From Gammaproteobacteria bacterium (GTDB lineage: Bacteria; Pseudomonadota; Gammaproteobacteria; Steroidobacterales; Steroidobacteraceae), in the NCBI GenBank assembly GCA_009692285.1, contig SHZO01000006.1, positions 1-35,386 of the forward strand: a stretch of DNA of 35,386 nucleotides. The letters are read 5' to 3'. The translations under genes were made by a program, and so were the position numbers. Every line of letters starts with the position of its first letter. Positions within the stretch are counted from its first letter, which is position 1. Shown piece by piece: positions 27,957 to 35,386 of this stretch. A model generated the notes under the pieces. That model searched no databases, was not told the DNA's origin, and was given only the letters and a program-made list of their open reading frames with translations.

Positions 27957-29551
27957 TCTACTGGTAAAGTTGTGTGAGGTATTTTGCTGGCAGCGAGCTT
28001 CTCTTCAAAGGTGTAGCTTAGCATTGCAGAGATAGCAGTCGGCCAAAGACCCCCAATTTTTAAGAGTTCTGTAACTTTTTTATCGACAGAGCATGCATCA
28101 ATTGCCGCATCGCCTAATATAATGGCGCTCGAGCGCCGGTCAAACCATGGGTAGAATAATTGCATATCACGAACGATGGCCCAAGCAGTGACTAAATGAC
28201 TACCATCCCAGCGGGGTTCGATCGAAGGTGCGTAATTTTCTTGCCACAGTTTTCGAGTAGCATTATCAAGTTTCGGGACACCGGCTGACCAAAGATATTG
28301 TGCGCGTCCATAAGATAACTGCGCAAGTTCAAGACCTACCATAGCGCCCATTTCAAAACCAAATATTTCAAATTCAGTTATTTTAAGGCTATCAATCAGG
28401 GGGATGATTTGAGCAGCTAGAGACTCAATAGTTAAATGTTTATTTGTTATCAAGTGTCGCGACTCACCAAAGCCTGGCAAATCTATGGCAATTATCGGCC
28501 TTTGACCAACTAAGGGCGTCAACCAGTCGTGTAAACTTGCTGAAGAACCTGATGCCCCGTGTATAGCTAGGATAACGCGACCAGGACCGCTGTAATTCAC
28601 ACGAGCATGTAATTGGCCGTTGGGTACGGCAAGAAATTTGCGCTCAAGTTTATTTTTCACCTCAGAACGTAAGCTAGATTGATTGCTAATTTTGACTGAT
28701 GCGGTCTGAGTCAAATAATGTTGTAACAAATATTCTTCATTCACGCGCTGGCGCTCTTCTACTGAGGGGCCGGCATGTAGAATCGTGAAGTTTTTTGGTA
28801 GGCCGCGAGTAATGAGTTCATCAACTTCAGATAAATCTGGTTTGCCTTCCCAGCGCATTAAAGTGGCGGGTACTTTTACCCGACTAATCAAATCATGTTT
28901 GGCGGTATAGAACGCGGGGCGGTACGCTGCTGCATATCGATCTCCAACACGCAGATAGTCTAGCATTTTCGCGTGTATTTCCTGCGGCGAGGGCACGTTG
29001 ATTGACAAACGATGTGCCGCGTCAGTTTTTTGCCAAGGCGAGAATAAAGATAGTGAACGTACCATGTCCCAATGCGTCAGCAGATGGCCGCCATCGCGGC
29101 GCGGTGTGACATTTGGAAAATAATCTGCAAGCATTAAATCAAGATCTGCATCTTCTTTGTGTCCTGCCGTATCGAGCATGCACAACGCAACTCGTTCAGG
29201 ATAGGCATGTGCAAAGAGCTGTGCAATTTCTGCCCCTGTTGCATTACCATAGATCGCAATACTTTGTAGTCCTAGTTCATCGAGAAAATCTTTTAAGATC
29301 GGTAAATAATCAACTAATTCAGGTTGAGTTGGATTGCCTGGGAGCGGATCTGAGAGGCCATAACCTGGGGTATCAAGCGCTATGACTGTAAATTTGCGCG
29401 AGAGGCGTTCAGCCATTGGCAAAGAAAAAGTGCTTGATTGCGGTGAGGGGTGTAGCAGTAGAACTGGCGGACCGTGCCCTCCACATCGGTAGTGAAGCTG
29501 TTGCCCGTTGGGCAGCGTGACGTAATGTTGTTGGAGGGTAGTTGGGGACAT
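27887..29551 (-). CDS. Tandem fusion of two alpha/beta-hydrolase-fold domains, both with non-canonical nucleophile elbows
   Basis: N-half: LLLHPSPQSS, IALDTPGYGLSDPL, AIYGNATGAEIAQLFAHAYPERV, RDGGHLLTHW. C-half: ILAIHGASGSSASL, IAIDLPGFGES, EIFGFEMGAMVGLELAQL, WDGSHLVTAW. Confidence 0.82.
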   Translation of the reverse strand: MSPTTLQQHYVTLPNGQQLHYRCGGHGPPVLLLHPSPQSSTFSLPMAERLSRKFTVIALDTPGYGLSDPLPGNPTQPELVDYLPILKDFLDELGLQSIAIYGNATGAEIAQLFAHAYPERVALCMLDTAGHKEDADLDLMLADYFPNVTPRRDGGHLLTHWDMVRSLSLFSPWQKTDAAHRLSINVPSPQEIHAKMLDYLRVGDRYAAAYRPAFYTAKHDLISRVKVPATLMRWEGKPDLSEVDELITRGLPKNFTILHAGPSVEERQRVNEEYLLQHYLTQTASVKISNQSSLRSEVKNKLERKFLAVPNGQLHARVNYSGPGRVILAIHGASGSSASLHDWLTPLVGQRPIIAIDLPGFGESRHLITNKHLTIESLAAQIIPLIDSLKITEFEIFGFEMGAMVGLELAQLSYGRAQYLWSAGVPKLDNATRKLWQENYAPSIEPRWDGSHLVTAWAIVRDMQLFYPWFDRRSSAIILGDAAIDACSVDKKVTELLKIGGLWPTAISAMLSYTFEEKLAASKIPHTTLPVDQNQLKLKEMLTRSATTGLGGTS

Positions 29552-29622
29552 TACGGCATCCTAAGTTATTGGGATCATTGCGTTGGTATGTGTGTTTGCT
29601 TGCATATTCATCTGTTATCAGA

Positions 29623-29640
29623 GATGATTTGTCAATCATC
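29623..29640. repeat. Inverted repeat GATGATT-TGTC-AATCATC
   Basis: 7-bp perfect arms, 4-nt spacer, in the divergent intergenic region between the hydrolase fusion and the TonB-dependent receptor. Confidence 0.6.
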
Positions 29641-29643
29641 GCT

Positions 29644-29655
29644 TTTCAATTGAAA
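29644..29655. promoter_or_regulatory. Palindrome TTTCAATTGAAA (candidate operator)
   Basis: 12-bp perfect palindrome 36 nt upstream of the receptor ATG, 3 nt downstream of the preceding inverted repeat. Confidence 0.35.
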
Positions 29656-29691
29656 GGTTAAGTTTTTTTTATTTTCGTCGGGTTAAGAAAA

Positions 29692-31956
29692 ATGATACAA
29701 ATTAAAAAATTAATGCTGTTTATTACTGCCTTAGCTACAACCACAGTTTTTGCTGCCGAACAGAAGACCGGTCTCGGCGGCCTTGAAGAAATTACAGTCA
29801 CCGCGCAACGTCGAGAACAAAGCTTGCAGGATGTGCCTATTGCAGTTACAGCCTTTACCGCTGAGCAACTCGCCCAGCGTCAAATATTTGATACTTATGA
29901 TTTGGTACGTAATATACCAAACCTTACTGGTAACGCTAACGTTGGTGTGGGGACATCAAGCTCGTTGTTTATCCGTGGTCTTGGTAATGGGGAGTCTATA
30001 GCGACGTTTGATTTGCCCGTCGGCACTTATGTCGATGATGTCTATATTTCTAGACAGAATCATAATAATTTTAGTCTCTTTGATGTTGATCGTATCGAGG
30101 TGCTACGGGGCCCACAAGGCACGCTTTTTGGTCGTAATACGACCGGCGGCGCTATCAATATCACCATGAAAAAACCTTCTGTTAAGGGCGGCGGTTACTT
30201 TGAGGCTGGTGCCGGTCGTTTTGGTCTAGTTACCATGCGAGGGTCGGTAGATTTACCTTTGAGTGATAACCTTCTCACTAAATTCTCAATATATAAAATT
30301 AAAGATGATGGTTACGCCACGCAGCTCTCTACGGGTATTAAATTTAATGATCGTGATGCTACCGGTGTTCGCGCTGACCTGCGTTTTTTGCCAAGCGATG
30401 TCTTAACTATTGATTTAGTCTCTGAATATGTCACAGACCAAGACACAAATTTTCTCAATTTGCTTGATGTCAATGGCAATCGCGTTATAAACAATAAACT
30501 GCAGCAGTACACATTAGTGGGTACTTTTGTCGGTGCTAAAGCAAGTTTTGAGCCAGGTAACGTAGCTAAGACGCATGCAAATACGCTTAATGTAAATTGG
30601 GATTTAAGCGAAACACTCAGCTTAAGCTCTATCACCGGCTACCGTCGTACAGCGCATAATTTTTTGGTGGATTCGGGAGGTGATTTACCCCGCGTAAGTA
30701 CTACGCGTGGTTTTACGCCGCTCGATAATGCGGGGGATCATAAGCAGGTTTCACAAGAGTTCAAGCTTAACGGTAGCGCTGCGGGTGACGCTGTGACATG
30801 GGTCGCTGGTGTGTATTACATGAAAGAGGACAACGTCACTGACTTCGCCAACGCAAGTACAAGTACCGTCACGGGAGTATTTTCTGTGACTGCTGATCGC
30901 ACTATGAAAAATGGCTTGAAGGCTTATGCCGTGTATGCCCAAGCAGATTACAAATTGACAGATCGTTTGACGACCACCGTTGGCGTGCGTTACACCGACG
31001 AGAAGAAAAATTTTGCAATTGAACGTAACCCCGGTGCGCAGGGTGTGTTGCTTTCAACCGCATTAATTTCTGCCGCGGGCATTCCGCTAGAGCTGCAGCA
31101 AAAATTGGTTACGCCTCGTTTTGCGCTGCAGTACGACATCAGTAATGATGTCATGGTGTTTGCTTCGGCGACACGTGGTTTTAAATCAGGTGGCTGGCCT
31201 GCGCGTGCTACGGCCAATAATGCCTTTATCCCGTTCCTACCAGAGAAAGTTTGGTCTTATGAAATTGGCACTCGTGCTGATTTGTTCGATAACCGGTTAC
31301 GTTTGAACCTCACGGCCTTTCATGCCATTACTGATGACGTGCAGATTCCTGCCCGTATTGATGTTAACGGTTTGCAGATCTCCACGACCACAAACCCTGC
31401 TGATTTGCGCAACTCTGGCCTTGAGCTAGATGCGACTTGGATTCCTATTGAGGGCTTGAACATTACTGCAGGCGTGGGCATGCAAGACGCTAAGTACATC
31501 AATATCAGTAAGCGGGTGCTGGACCAGGCCGCCGCTTGTAAAAGCTCCCCTACGGCGCTCTATCAAGGCGTCGCTGCTTGCGCAGCCAACTTTGTGGATA
31601 TGTTCGGCAATATTGCTGTGCCTGTCCGCTCGCCGGATTACACCCTCAGCCTCTCGGCTAGCTACAAACTGACCTTGGGCAATGTGGTTCTGACGCCAAA
31701 CGTGGGCTTGAACAAGAGCGACGCCTATGCTATCGGCACTACCGGTACACCTCAGAGCACAAATGGTACTTGGTCTCCCACTCAGAGCTACATCAATGGC
31801 GGCGTGATGCTGGAGTTGGCAGATGCTCCCGGATTTTCACTCACAGTGGATTGCCGAAATTGCCAGGATAAGGCTTATCCGACCTCAGCCCTCGGAGTGT
31901 TCCAATTTCTGGATCGTCCAGGTAGCTGGAGTGCTCGTATGCGCTATCGCTTCTAA
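29692..31956 (+). CDS. TonB-dependent receptor
   Basis: Signal peptide; GLGGLEEITVTAQRREQSLQDVPIAVTAFTAEQL (TonB box/plug), RIEVLRGPQGTLFGRNTTGGAINI, beta-barrel ending ...PGSWSARMRYRF*. Confidence 0.96.
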   Translation: MIQIKKLMLFITALATTTVFAAEQKTGLGGLEEITVTAQRREQSLQDVPIAVTAFTAEQLAQRQIFDTYDLVRNIPNLTGNANVGVGTSSSLFIRGLGNGESIATFDLPVGTYVDDVYISRQNHNNFSLFDVDRIEVLRGPQGTLFGRNTTGGAINITMKKPSVKGGGYFEAGAGRFGLVTMRGSVDLPLSDNLLTKFSIYKIKDDGYATQLSTGIKFNDRDATGVRADLRFLPSDVLTIDLVSEYVTDQDTNFLNLLDVNGNRVINNKLQQYTLVGTFVGAKASFEPGNVAKTHANTLNVNWDLSETLSLSSITGYRRTAHNFLVDSGGDLPRVSTTRGFTPLDNAGDHKQVSQEFKLNGSAAGDAVTWVAGVYYMKEDNVTDFANASTSTVTGVFSVTADRTMKNGLKAYAVYAQADYKLTDRLTTTVGVRYTDEKKNFAIERNPGAQGVLLSTALISAAGIPLELQQKLVTPRFALQYDISNDVMVFASATRGFKSGGWPARATANNAFIPFLPEKVWSYEIGTRADLFDNRLRLNLTAFHAITDDVQIPARIDVNGLQISTTTNPADLRNSGLELDATWIPIEGLNITAGVGMQDAKYINISKRVLDQAAACKSSPTALYQGVAACAANFVDMFGNIAVPVRSPDYTLSLSASYKLTLGNVVLTPNVGLNKSDAYAIGTTGTPQSTNGTWSPTQSYINGGVMLELADAPGFSLTVDCRNCQDKAYPTSALGVFQFLDRPGSWSARMRYRF

Positions 31957-31971
31957 CGGGTTTACATTGAC

Positions 31972-32006
31972 AGGCCGCGGCAGGCTACCTAAACTCCGCG
32001 GCCTTT
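31972..32006 (+). terminator. Probable Rho-independent terminator of the TonB-dependent receptor
   Basis: AGGCCGCGG ... CCGCGGCCT perfect 9-bp stem with 15-nt loop, followed by TTTCTC; begins about 15 nt after the receptor stop. Confidence 0.7.
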
Positions 32007-32269
32007 CTCGGGTTGCTCATTTTGGTGGGTTCCCGATAAACAGCAGCCTTCAAAACACTGCCTCGCCTCCTAATTCAAAGAGGGCAGGATAATTTGTCTT
32101 GAGGGATGCCCGCCGCAGTCGCTCGTTAAGCTGTCGGTCGTTGGTCCGAGTTCTCTCGTGGTGCCTCTAAAAACGGGGTTGGCACGGGATGTTTTTGTGG
32201 ACACATACGAACGATATCTCCTGTGCGGCTGTTTTGAGTTTTATTTAACGCCCAAGATTTGGAGATTGC

Positions 32270-32647
32270 ATGGCCACCACAGGTCAGCTGATTCGTAACC
32301 CGCGCCGGACTCTTGCCGAAAAGACTAAGGTTCCTGCGCTTGGCTCCGCCCCGCAAAAGCGTGGCGTGTGCACCCGCGTTTACACCACTACCCCTAAGAA
32401 GCCTAACTCGGCGCTGCGTAAAGTTTGTCGCGTGCGCTTGGTCAACGGCTTCGAAGTTACTTCCTATATAGGTGGCGAGGGTCACAACCTGCAAGAGCAT
32501 AGTGTTGTGCTCATTCGTGGTGGTCGCGTTAAAGATTTGCCCGGTGTGCGTTATCACACCGTGCGCGGGACTCTAGATTGTTCGGGCGTTAGCGACCGTC
32601 GTCAGAGCCGTTCAAAATATGGCGCTAAGCGTCCTAAGAAGAAGTAG
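32270..32647 (+). CDS. rpsL: 30S ribosomal protein S12
   Basis: [24 protein letters not shown]... [61 protein letters not shown]. Confidence 0.98.
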   Translation: MATTGQLIRNPRRTLAEKTKVPALGSAPQKRGVCTRVYTTTPKKPNSALRKVCRVRLVNGFEVTSYIGGEGHNLQEHSVVLIRGGRVKDLPGVRYHTVRGTLDCSGVSDRRQSRSKYGAKRPKKK

Positions 32648-32658
32648 GAGAGCAAACC

Positions 32659-33138
32659 GTGTCACGTCGTGCCCAAGCACCAGTCCGTCATATCCTGCCG
32701 GATCCTAAGTTCAACAACGATATGCTTGCTAAATTCATGAACGTAGTCATGAAAAGTGGCAAGAAAGCAGCTGCTGAACGCATCATTTACGGCGCTATCG
32801 ATCGTATTGCTGAGAAAACTGGCAAACAGGGCGATGAAGCCATGGCGCTACTTTCCCAGGCGCTCGATAACGTCAAGCCTGCGGTCGAAGTTAAGTCACG
32901 GCGCGTTGGTGGTGCCACCTATCAGGTGCCTATTGAAGTTCGCTCCACCCGTCGTCAAACGCTCGCAATGCGTTGGGTCATCGAAGCTGCGCGTGCGCGT
33001 AGTGAAAAATCAATGTCATTTCGGTTAGCACATGAATTGATGGAAGCCGCAGAAAATCGTGGCGCTGCAGTGCGTAAGCGCGAAGATACACATCGTATGG
33101 CAGAGGCCAACAAAGCCTTCGCGCACTACCGCTGGTAA
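32659..33138 (+). CDS. rpsG: 30S ribosomal protein S7 (GTG start)
   Basis: [46 protein letters not shown]...; [35 protein letters not shown]. Confidence 0.98.
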   Translation: MSRRAQAPVRHILPDPKFNNDMLAKFMNVVMKSGKKAAAERIIYGAIDRIAEKTGKQGDEAMALLSQALDNVKPAVEVKSRRVGGATYQVPIEVRSTRRQTLAMRWVIEAARARSEKSMSFRLAHELMEAAENRGAAVRKREDTHRMAEANKAFAHYRW

Positions 33139-33144
33139 TTTACG

Positions 33145-35232
33145 GTGGCTCGCAGCACAGCTATCGAGCGTTATCGAAATATTGGTATTTCGGCTCATAT
33201 CGATGCTGGCAAGACGACAACCACAGAACGCGTGTTGTTTTATACCGGCGTTTCTCACAAAATTGGTGAAGTCCATGATGGCGCAGCAATCATGGACTAT
33301 ATGGAGCAGGAGCAGGAGCGCGGTATTACGATCACCTCTGCCGCCACCACTTGCTTTTGGACAGGCATGGATAAAACCTTACCTGAACATCGCATTAATA
33401 TTATCGATACGCCAGGGCACGTAGATTTTACAATTGAAGTGGAACGCTCCCTGCGTGTGCTTGATTCAGCTGTGGCCTTGTTTTGTGCAGTTTCAGGTGT
33501 GCAACCGCAATCAGAGACTGTATGGCGCCAGATGAATCGTTACAGCGTGCCAAGAATTGCTTTTGTTAATAAAATGGATCGCGCCGGTGCAGATTTTCTG
33601 CGTTGTGTAGAGCAAATTAAAACTCGTTTGCTTGGTAACCCGGTGCCTATTCAATTGCCGATTGGTGCTGAAGAGGATTTCGAAGGCATTATCGACTTGG
33701 TGCGCATGAAATCTATTTTCTGGGATATGGAAACCCAAGGGATGAAGTTTGAATACCGTGATATCCCCGCAGATATGCTCGAAGAGGCTTGTGCCTACCG
33801 CACTCTTATGGTTGAAGCAGCGGCTGAGGCTAATGAAACGTTGACCAATAAATATCTCGAAGGTGGCGAATTAACCATTCAAGAAATTAACCAAGGTCTG
33901 CGCGAGCGTGCGTTGCGTAACGAGATAGTGATTTGCATGTGTGGTTCTGCCTTTAAAAATAAAGGCGTGCAGGCCATGTTAGATGCTGTGGTTGAGTACA
34001 TGCCATCTCCGTTGCAAATGCCGCCAGTTAAAGGCTTGGATGATGCAGGAGGTCCAGCATTTCGTACCGCATCAGACGATGAGCCATTCGCAGCACTCGC
34101 TTTCAAAATATTGAATGATCCATTTGTTGGTAATCTCACTTTCTTCCGTGTGTATTCAGGCGTCTTGAATTCAGGTGACACCGTTTATGTGCCAACTAAG
34201 TCTCGTTCTGAGCGCATTGGCCGTTTGCTACAAATGCACGCCTCTGAGCGTACTGAAATAAAAGAAGTCCGCGCCGGGGATATTGCTGCGGCTGTAGGCC
34301 TCAAAGATGTTATCACTGGGGATACCCTGTGCTCGGAAGACACGGTGATCACACTTGAGAAGATGGTATTTCCCGTGCCGGTAATTTCCGTTGCGGTAGA
34401 ACCAAAAACCAAAGCAGACCAAGAGAAAATGGGGTTAGCCCTGCAGCGCTTGGCCAAAGAAGATCCTTCGTTCCGAGTCCATACTGATCAAGAATCTGGC
34501 CAGACAATTATCTCGGGTATGGGTGAGTTGCACCTTGAGATTATTGTTGATCGTATGCGTCGAGAATTTAAAGTAGAGGCGAATGTCGGCAAGCCACAAG
34601 TGGCCTATCGAGAAACTATTCGTGCCACTGTAGAGTCTGAAGGCAAGTTTGTGCGTCAATCTGGTGGTCGGGGTCAGTACGGACATATCTGGCTTAAGCT
34701 TGAACCCAATGAGCAGGGCAAGGGCTATGAATTTATTAATGGCATAGTTGGTGGATCAGTACCCCGCGAATATATTCCTGCGGTGGACAAAGGAATTAAA
34801 GAAGCTGTCGATACAGGCGTGATTGCTGGTTATCCCGTAGTAGATATCAAAGTGACCGCTTTCGATGGGTCCTATCATGATGTCGATTCAAACGAAATGG
34901 CATTCAAGATTGCCGGTTCGATAGGCTTTAAAGATGGTTTTCGACGTGCAAAGCCTGTGATCTTAGAGCCCATCATGAAAGTTGAGGTAGTCACGCCTGA
35001 GGACTATTCGGGCGATGTCATTGGTGATCTCAATCGTCGTCGCGGTCAGATTACCGGCATGGATGATTCACCTTCTGGCAAGGCAATCCTCGCTGAGGTT
35101 CCCCTCTCAGAGATGTTTGGTTATGCAACCACCGTACGCTCCATGAGCCAGGGTCGTGCAACCTTCACAATGGAATTTGAGAAGTACATGGAAGTTCCGG
35201 CTAACGTCGCGGAAACCATCATTAAGCAGTAA
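33145..35232 (+). CDS. fusA: Elongation factor G (GTG start)
   Basis: [86 protein letters not shown]. Confidence 0.99.
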   Translation: MARSTAIERYRNIGISAHIDAGKTTTTERVLFYTGVSHKIGEVHDGAAIMDYMEQEQERGITITSAATTCFWTGMDKTLPEHRINIIDTPGHVDFTIEVERSLRVLDSAVALFCAVSGVQPQSETVWRQMNRYSVPRIAFVNKMDRAGADFLRCVEQIKTRLLGNPVPIQLPIGAEEDFEGIIDLVRMKSIFWDMETQGMKFEYRDIPADMLEEACAYRTLMVEAAAEANETLTNKYLEGGELTIQEINQGLRERALRNEIVICMCGSAFKNKGVQAMLDAVVEYMPSPLQMPPVKGLDDAGGPAFRTASDDEPFAALAFKILNDPFVGNLTFFRVYSGVLNSGDTVYVPTKSRSERIGRLLQMHASERTEIKEVRAGDIAAAVGLKDVITGDTLCSEDTVITLEKMVFPVPVISVAVEPKTKADQEKMGLALQRLAKEDPSFRVHTDQESGQTIISGMGELHLEIIVDRMRREFKVEANVGKPQVAYRETIRATVESEGKFVRQSGGRGQYGHIWLKLEPNEQGKGYEFINGIVGGSVPREYIPAVDKGIKEAVDTGVIAGYPVVDIKVTAFDGSYHDVDSNEMAFKIAGSIGFKDGFRRAKPVILEPIMKVEVVTPEDYSGDVIGDLNRRRGQITGMDDSPSGKAILAEVPLSEMFGYATTVRSMSQGRATFTMEFEKYMEVPANVAETIIKQ

Positions 35233-35256
35233 CCGTTTTTTCCAGGAGATCCTGTC

Positions 35257-35386
35257 GTGTCAAAAGAAAAGTTCGAACGCAAGAAGCCGCACGTAAACGT
35301 CGGAACGATTGGTCACGTTGACCATGGTAAGACGACCTTGACCGCAGCCCTCACGAAAGTGATGGCAGAGACCTACGGTGGTACGT
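35257..35386 (+). CDS. tuf: Elongation factor Tu, N-terminal fragment (GTG start; runs off window)
   Basis: [42 protein letters not shown]. Confidence 0.98.
   Translation, partial: MSKEKFERKKPHVNVGTIGHVDHGKTTLTAALTKVMAETYGGT

Noticed and set aside
1-35386. CRISPR arrays, prophage, transposons
   Set aside because: No regularly spaced repeats, no phage structural genes, integrases or transposases were recognised.

Overview
The window is a proteobacterial, probably gammaproteobacterial, chromosomal segment. Its two ends are conserved translation/transcription genes. The left end is tuf(3' end)-tRNA-Trp(CCA)-secE-nusG-rplK-rplA-rplJ-rplL-rpoB-rpoC. The right end is rpsL-rpsG-fusA-tuf(5' end). 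In many gammaproteobacteria rpoC is followed directly by rpsL; here about 20.2 kb of accessory genes lies between them (about 12041-32269). That insert encodes an IclR-type regulator, an EamA/DMT permease, a PPOX-class flavoprotein, a SnoaL/limonene-epoxide-hydrolase-like protein with a Tat-like leader, a fumarate-reductase-like FAD enzyme, a class II aldolase, an MDR dehydrogenase with a Tat-like leader, two tandem alpha/beta-hydrolase-fold proteins, a TPR + 2OG-Fe(II) oxygenase-like protein, RmuC, an OPT-family transporter, a GST, an exported methyltransferase-like protein, an SDR, a second 2OG-Fe(II) oxygenase-like protein, a double alpha/beta-hydrolase fusion, and a TonB-dependent receptor. 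The most unusual signal is that all four alpha/beta-hydrolase domains lack a Ser/Cys/Asp nucleophile at the GxSxG elbow (GYHTG, GYHTG, GNATG, GFEMG) but share a cap-like motif (D/N)GxHL...W. This suggests a divergent hydrolase-fold family co-located with a TonB receptor. Other notable points are a decayed gamma-glutamyltransferase relic with both ends still readable, an EamA gene whose first TM helix is encoded upstream of any standard start codon, two inverted repeats in the receptor promoter region, and two tail-to-tail oxygenase/hydrolase pairs with overlapping 3' ends. All family calls come from reading motifs by eye; no database search was run.
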